Assembly: GCA_003707065.3 (NCBI GenBank)
Contig: PPXM03000004.1
Coordinates: forward strand, 1 to 64,000
Direction of reading: 5' to 3'
Length of the DNA: 64,000 bases
Source of the DNA: Trigonopsis variabilis
Lineage: Eukaryota; Ascomycota; Trigonopsidomycetes; Trigonopsidales; Trigonopsidaceae
Below, in pieces: positions 12,879-23,760 of this stretch. Positions within the stretch are counted from its first letter, which is position 1, and the number at the start of each line of letters is the position of its first letter. The notes under the pieces are model-generated. The model did no database searches. It saw nothing but the letters and a program-made list of their open reading frames with translations, and had not been told where the DNA came from. The position numbers and the translations under genes are program-made.

Positions 12879-13977
12879 ATGGACTTGATCAATTCTATAT
12901 TCTGCTTGGCCAATTCAGATACGCTTCTGGCGACCGGACTGGCGTCGGGAAGAGTCAAAGTATACGACCAAGAGGATCGAATTGTTTGGGAGACCAAGCG
13001 TCACAAGGGCTCTGTCCGGGGATTGAGCTTCCAGAATGACTGTACGTCGAAAATATCGGCTGGCTCTAACTCTAGACTTGTACTCGGTGGGAAGTGACGG
13101 GGTTTTGAAACAGGCGTCGGCTTCTACAGGCCAGGTGATCGCCAAAAACACTAGAAGCGCAGCCAGTCCCTATGTCACGGCAGTGACTACTAAAGATTTC
13201 GTCCTTTGCCCGGTTGAAGACGAATCACGGCTGCTCGTGTACGACCACCGCCTTGTTCGTCCTGTTTATGACATCAAGCACATCCACGACGACTACATAA
13301 CGTCCGTCTTTGCTCTCCCTCACTACAACATCTATCACTTTGTGACCTGTGGATCTAGCACCGTGGCCCATCTGGATCTAAGAAAGGCTGCCAAGTCAAA
13401 GGCGGTGCTAGAGCTGAGCGAGGATCAAGAGGACGAGCTCTTGTGCAGCTCGCTGGTGGACTACCAGTGGACGGAAAAAGTCGACGACGATCTAGTCGCC
13501 AAAGTCAACAAGAAAGTCACGGCCGTGTTTGGCACCGAATCAGGGGTGCTGACGATCTGGAATGGAGGCTGGGACGACCAGCAGCGGCGAATCGTTTTAT
13601 CAGACGACCCCGTCGACCACGTCCTGGCGCCAAGTGGCCATCTCTACGATATCGTGGGTAAAGGGCACGTTCTTGCTGGAACTGGAGACGGCAAGGTGCA
13701 CTTAGCCAACGTCAGCTCGGGGAAAATCGTCGATTCGTTCACTCACGGTGGCGACGAAGGGATCTCAGGCATCGTCCTCGACGAGTCGAACCGCAGGGTC
13801 GTCATTTCAGGCGGCTCGCGGGTATCGTACTGGGACTATGACCAGTTTCTGCAGCCAGACTCGGACTCTGATTCGTCGTCTGACGCTCAAGTGCAGGCAA
13901 AGAAACGAAAGAAGGCGAAAAAGTCGTCGAGAAAGAAGGTGAAATCGGCTCAGGCTACGTTCAACGATCTTGACTAA
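12879..13977 (+). CDS. JIP5: WD40 ribosome-biogenesis protein Jip5 (WDR55 family)
   Basis: Nucleolar WD-repeat protein of the Jip5/WDR55 family, implicated in ribosome biogenesis. Exons 12879-13041 and 13076-13977 give 354 aa; the 34-nt intron has a GTACGT donor and ends CTAACTCTAG. The repeats include NSIFCLANSDTLLATGLASG, SVGSDGVLK, GTGDGKVHLANV and GGSRVSYWDYDQ. The C-terminus is a serine/aspartate stretch followed by a lysine/arginine-rich tail (KKRKKAKKSSRKKVK) as in the family, probably nucleolar targeting. The start is chosen at the ATG just before DLINSIFCL. Its 3' end lies 90 bp from that of COX10 on the opposite strand. Confidence 0.87.
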
Positions 13978-14066
13978 GACTCGCCCCGGTGTGCTGGTCA
14001 ACCACGGATTTATATTTACACGTCCAGAACGGCTGCGAGGCCATGAGATCCAACCCAATATGTAGA

Positions 14067-15194
14067 TTAACTCCCCTCCTCGTCCTCCTCTTTATACCAC
14101 CATGCTTTCAGCCGGTCCCAGTGGCCCATTTTGTGGATCATGGCAAGCACCATAAGGGCCGGGAGATGGATCACCGATTGGAGAAAGAGCGCCCGCGCGT
14201 TCTTTCGATTCTGCTGTCTCCAGAAGCGCCAGGCCAGCACCGAGAGCCAGACGTTGAACGCGGTCGAGTCCAAGGCAAAGCCCCAGTCGACCAGTCCCAG
14301 CAGAGGCATTGCAAGGCAGATGGGGATCATGAGTAATGAATAACGGAGACTGACGCGCGCATTCAGGTTGGGATTGGCCCAGGCAGTCATGACATAGCCG
14401 GCATTTTTGTAATCGTCGCGGATATTGTACGACAGCGAGTTGAAGTGGGGGAACTGCCAGGCGTAGAGCAACAGGGGAATGGCCCACGCAGCAGGATCCG
14501 TCAGCGGACCGCACGCTGCCCATCCCATCAGCGGCGGAATGGCCCCGACCCAGGCGCCAACCCACGTATTTATAATTGATTTCCGCTTCAGCGATGTATA
14601 GGCCCACGAGTAGAGCACCAGGTTGGTCAGGCCCAGTCCTGCTACGGTCGCATTCACTCCCAAGTAAAGATCCACCAGTCCAAACGTCCCCAGCACGCCA
14701 GCAAACACAAACGCCTGCTTGGGACTCAGTTTCCCGGTCGCAACCGGCCGGTGCTGGGTCCTTTCCATCAGCTTGTCAAAGTCGGGCTCGCGACCCATAT
14801 TGATTGCATTCGCAGCCCCACTCATGGCCGCAGTGCCTGCAGTCAGCGCAATCAGCGTGTCCACGGTGGTAGTATAGGGACAGACTGCGTAGGAAGACAT
14901 GGTCGTAAGCACCACCAGAGTCGTCAGATTGGGCTTGGTCAGCGCCACGTAGTTGCGTAAGACGGACTTGTGGCAGTTCTTTGGCTTGGCTGACAGCGCC
15001 TCCTGCTGCCGTTTCCCTCTGATTGCCTCTGAAACACCGGGATCTGTGGTGGCCCACGACGGCCTCGACTCTCGTCCGCAGTTGCTAGCCACCCGTTTCA
15101 CCACCAAGCTCGTCCTCAGCGCTAGGCGCCATGTTCCCAGTCCGTGCAATGCAAAACATTCTGGCCGTAAGACCGTTTTGCCGAAAGTTAGCAT
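14067..15194 (-). CDS. COX10: Protoheme IX farnesyltransferase (heme O synthase), mitochondrial
   Basis: Makes heme O from heme B and farnesyl diphosphate for cytochrome c oxidase, in the inner mitochondrial membrane. It is 375 aa from the first true ATG, MLTFGKTVLRPECFALHG. The N-terminal 60 residues are basic and serine-rich like a mitochondrial presequence. The UbiA-family first motif NAINMGREPDFDKLMERTQH is intact, and the second loop reads YAWQFPHFNSLSYNIRDDYK. About eight or nine hydrophobic segments follow. The frame extends 5 codons upstream only through a GTG, so I start at the ATG. Confidence 0.95.
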   Translation of the reverse strand: MLTFGKTVLRPECFALHGLGTWRLALRTSLVVKRVASNCGRESRPSWATTDPGVSEAIRGKRQQEALSAKPKNCHKSVLRNYVALTKPNLTTLVVLTTMSSYAVCPYTTTVDTLIALTAGTAAMSGAANAINMGREPDFDKLMERTQHRPVATGKLSPKQAFVFAGVLGTFGLVDLYLGVNATVAGLGLTNLVLYSWAYTSLKRKSIINTWVGAWVGAIPPLMGWAACGPLTDPAAWAIPLLLYAWQFPHFNSLSYNIRDDYKNAGYVMTAWANPNLNARVSLRYSLLMIPICLAMPLLGLVDWGFALDSTAFNVWLSVLAWRFWRQQNRKNARALFLQSVIHLPALMVLAMIHKMGHWDRLKAWWYKEEDEEGS

Positions 15195-16050
15195 AGAAGC
15201 GTTGTTCACCGAGCTGTGGGTTGAGTCCCTTGCACCCTTGGCAACGCCAGTAGCGAGGCAGTACGGGAGTCAGTCGTAACGGACGGGACAGACTTGTTAA
15301 TGCGTCTGCGAGAAGTAGAAAGGGAATGAAAGTGCTATCGAGGTGTTGTGATGGGATTCTGTAGACAGTGGAGACAATCGACTGGTATTCTCATAGAGGA
15401 CGGTTATGGGTGGTAATGTCTCACGCAAGGGTACTACTTCTCGAGGAAATCTGGGAAGGATCGGTCTGTGATTGGTAAAATGATGGATATACGTTGTAGG
15501 ATTGCGATTATGCTGGAAGAGTTGTGTTTCCTCGGAAAACTCTTTCTTTTAGATATGATGGAGATGGTTCTGGCATCAAAAGAGTCTATCTGGCTATCCT
15601 GGGATATTCTGTGGTCTATGTAGTTTTGGAAATCGACAAAGGTGTTTTGCGACAGGTAGAAGTTAGACTGGGTCCAAGTTCGCAAGCTCGTCCAAGTTAG
15701 TGAGCGCTTCCCAGAGGATCGCACCTTTTACATATTGACCAATGTCACGATTTTGGTACCTAACCTTGATTTATACCTAGCTAAACCTTGACTTATATCC
15801 CTCTATACTGGCTCATGCTAACGCTTTGCCCTTGGTTAGTATAAAACTACATAATAGAGTTTCTGTCTGCCTCTCTTGCTGGCACTGTCTCTCGTTCTAT
15901 CGATTGCATTTGACACTCCTGCTATACCTCCCTTGCACTCGAATCCCCACGCTGGCTCTAAGGAACTGTCCCACTTCCTTCCACTCCTCCACTCTTCCTC
16001 CATCGCGACGTACATCTACCGCTACGCAGGAGCGCTACCGTTTTTTCTTC
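15195..16050. other. Divergent promoter region of COX10 and DPH2
   Basis: About 850 bp between divergent genes. It contains a minus-strand open frame (15434-15724) that begins with GTG and resembles no family. The 225 bases before DPH2 are pyrimidine-rich and stay open in the DPH2 frame without a good start. Confidence 0.4.
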
Positions 16051-17487
16051 ATGTCGACTGCTCTGCCTTTATCGACGTCGACAGTCTATTCCAAGACCGA
16101 AGTCATAGAGACTCGCCATGAAAACGTCGAGCAGATCTTTTCTCTGCCCCAGCTAGTGTCGACTATCACCCAGACTCCTTATCGCCGGTTTGCGTTCCAG
16201 TTTCCCGATGATTTGTTGCCACAAGCGACCCAGATCTACTCTTATTTGACCGAAAACTGTCCCCAGGACTTCAAGTTTTACATCCTCGCCGACACATCCT
16301 ACGGATCGTGCTGTGTGGACGAGGTCGCGGCCCAGCACGTCAGTGCGGAAGCTCTCATTCACTTTGGCGATGCGTGTCTGAATCCAGTAGACTCTCTGCC
16401 TGTCTTTTACATCTTTGGCCAGAAACCCGTTGACACAGTCGACTGTCTGGACCAGATAAAGCCCCTCCAGGACGAGTACTCTGACGTGATTGTCATGGGC
16501 AATGCTGAATACGACTGGATCGTGCCTGAACTGGCTCGATCTCTATCAGCAACGCCGGCCACCCTCTCGTTAGACCCTGAATACACTAACGCTACGCTAG
16601 TCGACGGCTCAGACGTTTCTTTTCCCTGCTCCCAACTCCCCCACCGCCGCCATCTTGCGCTCGCGAAACCGCTCTCAGACTACGCCTTACTCCATATCGG
16701 CCAGCCCGCGCCTGCGGCAATCCTGCATCTCAGTACAATCGTCTCCAAAGTCGTGGTGTACGATCCTGTCTCCAAGTCGCTCGAAGAGCCTCGCACCGCC
16801 CTAGGCAAGCGCTACCGTGCCTCTGTGGCCGTCAAGGGAGCCCAGACTATCGGCATTCTCGTCAACACCCTCTCACTATCCCGCTCCGCAGAGCTGATCC
16901 AGCGAGTCAAGGACTGGTGCGCCGGCGCCGGCAAAAAGTCTTATACGTTTGTCGTTGGCAAGCCCAACGTGGCCAAACTGGGCAACTTTGGCGTCGTCGA
17001 CATCTGGACCATCATTGGCTGCGACCAGGCGGGCACGTCGTTTGTCGTCGACGCCGACCGCTCTGACGGCCGCTCGCGCTATCACGTTCCCATAATCACT
17101 CCATTCGAGCTCTATCTGGGTCTCCAGCCCGAGATAAGCTGGCCTGGGTCCTGGCTGGCATCCATCCAGCAAGTCCTGGACGAAACCAGCGACCAGACTG
17201 ACGCTGTCGACAACGATGAGCCCACTTTCGATCCCCTCACTGGCAAACTGGTCGACTCGCGTCCTTTGGCTCGCTCAAAACGGCACATCGAGCTCAGCTC
17301 GGACGACTCTGCCCTCGTCACCAAATCACTCTCTTCTCTCACCGTCCGCGACACTGTCTCCACCGCCGCCGAGTATCTCCATCAGAGTTTAACTTATACG
17401 GGCCTTGGAAGCGATCTCGAAGCTGCTGACTCTGAAGGAGCAGCTCTGGAACAGGGACGTGCAGGTATAGCCCGCGATTACCATTGA
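16051..17487 (+). CDS. DPH2: Diphthamide biosynthesis protein Dph2
   Basis: Partner of Dph1 in the first step of diphthamide synthesis on elongation factor 2, transferring the 3-amino-3-carboxypropyl group from S-adenosylmethionine. 478 aa from MSTALPLSTSTVYSKTE. The hallmarks are FAFQFPDDLLPQA, ILADTSYGSCCVDEVAAQH (an Fe-S ligand region near residue 81), ALIHFGDACL, and the third-domain stretch FVVGKPNVAKLGNFGVVDIW with IIGCDQ. The EISWPGSW motif near the C-terminus is typical of Dph2. The frame is open for 75 codons upstream, but that part is low-complexity and lacks homology. It is convergent with RPN2. Confidence 0.94.
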   Translation: MSTALPLSTSTVYSKTEVIETRHENVEQIFSLPQLVSTITQTPYRRFAFQFPDDLLPQATQIYSYLTENCPQDFKFYILADTSYGSCCVDEVAAQHVSAEALIHFGDACLNPVDSLPVFYIFGQKPVDTVDCLDQIKPLQDEYSDVIVMGNAEYDWIVPELARSLSATPATLSLDPEYTNATLVDGSDVSFPCSQLPHRRHLALAKPLSDYALLHIGQPAPAAILHLSTIVSKVVVYDPVSKSLEEPRTALGKRYRASVAVKGAQTIGILVNTLSLSRSAELIQRVKDWCAGAGKKSYTFVVGKPNVAKLGNFGVVDIWTIIGCDQAGTSFVVDADRSDGRSRYHVPIITPFELYLGLQPEISWPGSWLASIQQVLDETSDQTDAVDNDEPTFDPLTGKLVDSRPLARSKRHIELSSDDSALVTKSLSSLTVRDTVSTAAEYLHQSLTYTGLGSDLEAADSEGAALEQGRAGIARDYH

Positions 17488-17841
17488 ATCTCCACAATCA
17501 CTCGATCCCCTCTTCTTCCTACATCTCTGTGTATACTATCTCGCCCTTGTACCATTTAGACAGCTCCCTGGGCCTTCTCAAGTGAGCCGTGGCTCCTACG
17601 ATGCTTCAATGGCCACAGGGCGTCTCATCCCATAGATCACGAATCAGACATTGTATATTTAGCATAAAATGAAACCGGTTTGATGGAGCAAGTAGTTTTC
17701 TTTGCGCTGTAGTTTTATGGAATATTGTTCCTGTTTTCGACAGACGGGTGACAGAGCTACCTGTTCGCCTGTTACCAGCATACCTACAACACACTGCGCT
17801 ACGACAAGCATAACATCCAATGATATTATTGCAATATTCAA
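17488..17841. other. Convergent spacer, DPH2 to RPN2
   Basis: About 350 bp between two 3' ends. Nothing beyond presumptive terminator regions is seen. Confidence 0.4.
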
Positions 17842-20800
17842 CTATTCATGATATTCAAATGGTTCTGGCATGGGCGCTTCTGCACGTAATGCCGCTTGAG
17901 CTGCCTGCTGCTCGGCCTCACGCCGGGCAGCCTCCTCGCGGACAGCCTTTTCTGAAATGGTCTCGATGTAGGTGGCCTCCTGGTCGGGGTACATGTCCTT
18001 GACGACAAGGATGCCCTCCAGACCGCGCAGCCGCTTCACTGGAAGGTACCGCTGGGAGGACTTCGACTCTATCAGGTCTCCGTTCAGCACAAAGTCCTCG
18101 TTTTGGGGAGAAAAGTAAATGTACCGCAGCTGGCGAGGGAGAACCCGGCTCATGTTGGGGATTGTGAACACGCCCTTGGCCTCCTCTCCTCCTGCATCCG
18201 CCATGTCCTCGTCCTCCTCTCCCTTGCTGTCCTCTTTGGGCTTGGACTCTGGCTCTTCCTTGTCGATGTCCATCGTCTCCTCTTTCTTGGCCTTCTTGGC
18301 CCGGGCTAGCGCCCGCGCTGTGGTCGACAGGATGGCAGTCTCGACCTTTTCGGGCTGCTTCGACGCCGCCTCCTCGGCTTTTGGGGGATAGTCGAACCGA
18401 GAGGGGTTGACCGAGCTAAAGAAGGAGAACTTGGGGATCTTGAGGTCCTCTGTAATACCCACAATCACCGTGGGACTAAACGACAGCGACAAAAAGTGGC
18501 CCAAGGGGAACCAGTACCAAAACTGAGCAAAGATAGCCATACCCACAATTCCCTTTTTGTTCAAGGCGCCCGTCTGCTTGTTCTCGAGCGAGATCATCAC
18601 GTTCCGTCCACCAGCGTCAATGATTCCCTGCGCAAGCGCGGCGCCGAACTTGGCGGTGGCGTCCTCGTGCTTGTTTCCAATCACCTTGTCGAACGCGTCC
18701 CGGAACACGCTCACTTTGGGGAACGTCTTGGCGTTCTGCTGCATGAGAATCATCGACAGCGCAATTAAGACTCCCTGGCGCACTATGTCGGTGGGATCGC
18801 GAAGCATGGGCTCCAACAAGTTGACCGCTTCAGCCAGCCCCGTTCCTGCACACGAAATGCCGAGGGCCATTGCCGCTCCATAGCGGACGTGGGGGTTGTA
18901 GGATTCGGCCAACAGTTCGACCAGTCGAGGGACCGTCTGAGGAGTGCGGAAAAGAATGAATCCCAAGGCAGTGACGGCCGCCCGGCGCACGTCATCGTTG
19001 ACATCAGACACTGCGACGTGGAGAAGTTTTCGAATGGCCTCATTGTTGCCAGTGCCACAGTAGGCAAGCGCAATCATGTAGATACCTCCGTAGCGTAGCG
19101 TGGCGTCTTGATGGCTACACAGCCGGTCGATGAACCCGTCTGCGCGTTCTTCGCGTCCGTACATCATCAGAGCCATTCCCATAGCGACACCCCGGATGAT
19201 TTTGTCGTGCTGCGTTTCCTCAGCATACGACAGCATTTCCTCGAGCTGATCTTCCCGTCCAGCACCAAGCATGACCAAGCCCATGGCGATTCCAGCAGCC
19301 TCGCCCGGCACAGCGTCGTCTAGAAACATGAGTCGCTGGACTGATTCGTAAATGCTGACATTGTGGCTGCCCATCGCAGCCAAGCCGATTCCAAGGGCAG
19401 CGCCGTGGCGAACTGGTTCGGGCTCTTCAGCCGAGCTTTGCTCGACTTCGGGAGCCGAGTCGGAGAGAAAGCCTTCGAGGTAGTCCACAGTGTCCCTGCC
19501 GGTACCGGCTGAGATGAGGCCCAGAGCATAGAGACTGCCACCTTGCGAGTACGAGACGCCACTGCCAGCCTGACGACTCGATGTTGGTCCAGAGGGCAAG
19601 TAGGGGGCCAGGATTGTCTTTGCTTGGGCTGTATTTCCTCTGTGGATGACTCCCAGGGCAGCCGTAGCCGAGAACTTGGCCCAGTGGGACGCCTTTCCCA
19701 AAAAGTCAAGGTTTGAGCGGTAGAACGAGTCGTCGAGGGTGCCCGAGTGGACAAAGGCGTTAGCAAAGGTGACGGCAGCGTGGAAGATCGAGTTGCGGCT
19801 GTCGAGCGTTTCCTTTGTCCGGTCGAGGATGCGGACATCGGCGTGGTTATTCTGGGACAAAAAGGTGGATTCTATATCTTGAGTGACGACGGCGGAGAGG
19901 ATTTTGGCGACTTGTTGATAGGAGTGTCCTTCGTGGGAGCTCACGGCCTCCAAGACTGACGTTAGGAAGCTCTGGCTGGCAGACGAGACAAAGTCAAAGG
20001 CCACCTGGTAGGCCAGCAGTCGCGACAGTTCGGTGTCAGCCTTGAGCAGGCTCAGCAGGAGGATCTGGGCTCGGTCGGCGTCGTCCAAGGTCATCAGCAT
20101 CTTGGCGGCAGTAAAGTAGTCGGGAAACGCCAGTTCAAAAGCATAAGGGACCAGTTTATCCAGCACGGTAGTCCTAAAAAGACCGTTTCCCACCACTGTA
20201 AGCGCAGCGTCTATAGTGTATTGGACCAGAGCCAGTCCAGCCGCCTCTCTTGCCTTGTCAGCCTCCGACTGCAAGAGCGGCTGGCCGTCTGCATCGAGCC
20301 GGTGGGTTTGAAATTTCATGTAGAGTTCGGGAGCCCGTTCTGGCAGGGACGGTCTAGCAAATGCAACATTAATGATTCTCTCAATGATATCCACTCGTCT
20401 GGCCTCGAGCGCCACTCCAATGGCCTGGCGATAGTCCTTCTCATCGATGCAGCGCTGGAACATGCGCTGGACGACATTGATCAGGTCTGGATCGAGATTC
20501 GTCTCTACGATTGAGCTGTCGTAGCCTCCCGTCTTGAAGGCCGTGGAATCCATCAGCTTCTGCGATTCAGCAATGAACGTGTCAATGCACTTGGACACTA
20601 TGGTTTCAATGTATTCACTTTTCGACGACAAATCAAATAACTCCTTGGCCACCAAGGCATACTGCATCGACGTGGTGAAGTCGCCCAGGTTATAGTAGAT
20701 CTTTGACGCCACCAGCGCCGCCAATTCCCGGCTTGGGAATTTCTCATCCTCGTATAGCTCCTCTCTAGCCTGTTAGCAAACGCACGACGCAATATGATGC

Positions 20801-20949
20801 ACTTACATCTTGGTGACCTTGTCACTGAGCTCTGCCCAGTACTCATCAACTAAGCCATTGAACTGGTTGAGCGCGTAGACTTGAATCGATTGATCGGGTT
20901 CGTCAAGAAGCGTTAACAGCGCGGACGACGATGATAATGTAGCCGTCAT
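17842..20949 (-). CDS. RPN2: 26S proteasome regulatory subunit Rpn2 (PSMD1)
   Basis: Largest base subunit of the 19S particle, a PC-repeat scaffold for Rpn13 and the lid. Exons 20949-20807 and 20764-17842 give 1021 aa. The N-terminus MTATLSSSSALLTLLDEPD leads through ALNQFNGLVDEYWAEL to IEELYEDEKFPSRELAALV. The 42-nt intron ends CTAACAGGCTAG; only the second AG keeps frame. The PC repeats are clear (GAALGIGLAAMGS, GIAMGLVMLGAGR, GVAMGMALMMYGR, AVTALGFILFRTP, GAAMALGISCAGTG). An acidic KEE-rich insert precedes the conserved NMSRVLPRQLRYIYFSP and the C-terminus PEPFEYHE, the Rpn13-binding type of tail. Confidence 0.97.
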
Positions 20950-21822
20950 GTGGCAAAAGGAGTGAGTCGGTTGTGAGAGTAAGTGGACTGTAGCGCCGTA
21001 GCGGGCGTAGTAGGGGCGTTGCCAGTCTACGCTATCGACGCACAGTCGTGGATAGCGCGTGAGGTGGACGTCTGAGGGAGATCTCTTGGTGAGATTACGG
21101 TGGAAATGATGTAAGCTCATGTGATACCTGAGAGCAGATACCTACGAGGACATGCTTATGGGAGAGCGATGACATGCCAGTGGTGAAGAGGGTGCCTATA
21201 GGTGGAGAGAGGACGACTGTTTCGAGGTAATACTGTCTGCTTGACGATCACGTCTATTTGATGGTGACCATAATGTTGTGCTATTAGAATGCTCAGAATC
21301 GTGTCAAGATACCTGTATCAGCGTGATGCTGGGGGCAGGCCTGTAGTAAGAATACCAGTCTCGCAGCGCTGCATGTTGGGTGCTATTTTTGCGATCACTG
21401 CTAAGAGAACCACCAGAACTACGAGGATGCGTTCTACGAGGTGAACGATGCCCTCATCCAGTGGCCGTCAGTACGGATGCACGACTGGAGCTCGAGTCTG
21501 CGTCTCGTGCCTAGCCTTCGTCTCACGTCTGCGTCTCGTCGTGTCTGCCTGCATACAGTACTCCTAATCGAGTATGGTGTCGTAATCGTCGACCCAAACG
21601 GTCTGCTTGCTATATACACCCGATACATCCATGCTTGTACTTCCGTTTTATCTGCTTGTACTTCCGTTTATCTGCTTGTACTTGCACTGATCTAGAGTTA
21701 ACGTTACCGGCAGTCTATCAGCCATCTATGGACTAGCGATCAGCAACTACGCTACATCACGCATTAGAGTTTCGACCGTACACTGGACATGAGCTCATAC
21801 ATCTTGTTAAGAAACAGCAAAC
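20950..21822. other. Spacer between RPN2 start and peroxiredoxin end
   Basis: About 870 bp holding the RPN2 promoter. It includes the short tandem repeat at 21633-21685; no other gene is supported. Confidence 0.4.
21633..21685. repeat. Short tandem repeat, 20-21 bp unit
   Basis: Unit GCTTGTACTTCCGTTTATCT occurs twice (21 and 20 bp) followed by a 12-bp partial third copy. Confidence 0.7.
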
Positions 21823-22506
21823 TTACTGGGCCTTGGTGGTGTCGAAGTCCAACGGAGTAAAGCGGAGGTAAGGCTTGACGGTCCTGAAGTTGGGAAACAG
21901 TTTTTTGGCTTGCTCGTCAGACACGGTCGGGGGGATGATGACATCCTCGCCCGGCACCCAGTTGATGGGGGTGGTGACCTTGTTGGCGTCGCCGGTGATG
22001 AGCGAGTCGACCACGCGCAAGACCTCGGCCGAGTTTCGCCCGGTCGAGGCAGGGTAGAGGATGATCAGCCGGATGGTCTTTTTGGGGTCGATGATGAACA
22101 GCGAGCGGATGGTGAAGGCAATGCCCTTGCTGTCGACGTTGGTGACGTCCTGGTGGTCGACCATGTCGTAGAGCCACGCGACCTTGCGCTCGGGATCGGC
22201 AATGATGGGGAACTTCAAGTCGGTGTTGGAGATCTCGTTGATGTCCTGGATCCACTTGTCGTGCGAGCCGAGCGAGTTGGCAGACAGACCAATCAACTGG
22301 ACGCCGCGCTTGGTGAACTCGGGCTCGAGACGCGAGAACTGGCCGAGCTCGGTGGTGCAGACGGGAGTAAAGTCATCGGGGTGGGAGAAGAGAATGGTCC
22401 ACTTGTCGCCGATGAACTCGTGAAAGTCAATGGGGCCTTTGGTGGTTTCTGCCTTGAAGTTGGGGGCAATTGAGCCCAAGCGAAGTCTGGGTTGAGTATC
22501 AGCCAT
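21823..22506 (-). CDS. PRX1: 1-Cys peroxiredoxin (Prx1/PRDX6 family)
   Basis: Thiol peroxidase that reduces H2O2 and organic peroxides. 227 aa. The peroxidatic site is DDFTPVCTTELG with Cys50. The Prx6-type extended C-terminal domain is present (NKVTTPINWVPGEDVIIPP, LFPNFRTVKPYLRFT). There is no obvious resolving cysteine. Unlike baker's yeast Prx1 there is no mitochondrial presequence in this frame (MADTQPRLRLGSIAPNF), so a cytosolic form is likely unless an upstream exon exists. A TATA box lies about 30 bp upstream. Confidence 0.94.
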   Translation of the reverse strand: MADTQPRLRLGSIAPNFKAETTKGPIDFHEFIGDKWTILFSHPDDFTPVCTTELGQFSRLEPEFTKRGVQLIGLSANSLGSHDKWIQDINEISNTDLKFPIIADPERKVAWLYDMVDHQDVTNVDSKGIAFTIRSLFIIDPKKTIRLIILYPASTGRNSAEVLRVVDSLITGDANKVTTPINWVPGEDVIIPPTVSDEQAKKLFPNFRTVKPYLRFTPLDFDTTKAQ

Positions 22507-22534
22507 CCTGTTTCCTGGTTATGTCGAGATGAAG

Positions 22535-22542
22535 CTTTTATA
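22535..22542 (-). promoter_or_regulatory. TATA box of the peroxiredoxin gene
   Basis: TATAAAAG on the minus strand about 30 bp before the start codon, in line with a stress-inducible gene. Confidence 0.5.
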
Positions 22543-23404
22543 CCTCTGGCCTGCGTTTTTTTCCTCCCCAAGCACGTCATCTCGCTACTGTAACGTCATC
22601 CGGTTTCGGAAGCAGTGGTGGTCACCTGATGGTGCTAGACGAGTAGAGTAGACGGCTAGACGCTATGGAATGTCATGGTATAAGCAGCAATGATCAATGA
22701 TGAGGCATTGATGAGGCATCGATGAGAGGTCAGCGATGCATACGATGTGTATATGGTCGAGACTGGCAGTCCTTGGTCTTGATCTGCTCTGGTCGCAGGC
22801 AGTTGGCATGACAACCATAGACCTGGTCGCAGATCCACTTGATCGCTACCGCGGGGACTGTGTGGATAATGTGGACGAGTGAATGGAGTCCAGCTGACAT
22901 TGGAGCCTTAAGCATTAATCGTGTAGTCCTAAGCAATAGCTACAGGTCTCTTGGTTCTAGAGACGAGACGACAGTGTTGGTTGAGCCGCTAGGGTTGGCA
23001 GGCCAAGCACGTGCTTGTCGAGTGGTCTTATGTTCTGCTGGGCAGCCTGACCAGCACTGGCTATAGTTGGCTAGCGTATAGTTGGCGAGCGTATTGACTG
23101 TTGAGCGTATTTGCCAGCGTGTAGACTCCCAAGCGTATAGATCTTGATCACATTCGAGTTCCTAGTAGCGACACGAGTTAGTTACTGTCTGTCTACCGAG
23201 CTGGCGGTCTGGCGGCGAGCGCTTCTGCGAGCGCTGATGCCAAGTGTTTGTCAAAACATTCATGACTAGACGTTAGCTAGGGTCATGCATACAGACAGAT
23301 ATCCTTTACGGCAGCTGCACTACGTGCCGATGTCAAGAGCAATACAGACGACCAGCAAATCTCATCTGGTCAAGCCAAGCTTAAGCGATACTCTCCTTGT
23401 GTCC

Positions 23405-23585
23405 TCCAAGGTACACCAAGTGTACCTTTCCAAGTTACAGCTCTTTCCTAGTTATACCCTCCTCTAAGCTACACCCTCCGCCAAGTTACACCCTCCTCCA
23501 AGTTGTACCTTTTTCCAAGTTATACCGTCTATAAGTTATACCTTCTTCCAAGCTACGAGTTCTCCATGTTATACATCAAAGTTAT
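23405..23585. repeat. Degenerate minisatellite, about 17-18 bp unit
   Basis: Around ten diverged copies of a unit like CCAAGTTATACCCTCCT, located about 180 bp upstream of the orphan gene. The copies differ at several positions, which suggests an old array. Confidence 0.7.
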
Positions 23586-23702
23586 ATATGCCATGGCGTC
23601 CGCCTTACTGTATCTACTTCGCCTTACTGTACCATCCTACTGCATAGACCTGCTGCCTCGAGGCGATGGCTAAGGCAGACAGGCGCGGCCTCAATCGTGG
23701 AA

Positions 23703-23710
23703 TATATATA
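23703..23710 (+). promoter_or_regulatory. TATA box of the 177-aa orphan gene
   Basis: TATATATA 51 bp before the ATG at 23761. The spacing matches other TATA-ATG distances in this window. Confidence 0.5.
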
Positions 23711-23760
23711 CCCCAGCATGACTGCTCTCTTTACTCTCAATCTTCATCGCTTTCTCTACA

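Larger units (their letters stand above)
22507..23760. other. Spacer between peroxiredoxin and the 177-aa orphan
   Basis: About 1.25 kb between two divergent starts. It holds two degenerate tandem regions: AGCGTATAG-type repeats at about 23061-23150 and the larger array at 23405-23585. No gene or RNA is recognised. Confidence 0.4.

Noticed and set aside
15434-15724. 96-codon minus-strand frame upstream of COX10
   Set aside because: Starts only with GTG and has no recognisable features.
20949-20957. Proteasome-associated control element (TGTGGCAAA) at the RPN2 start
   Set aside because: One mismatch to GGTGGCAAA and it overlaps the start codon; no exact site was seen upstream of RPN3 either, only GGTGG runs at 4740-4830.
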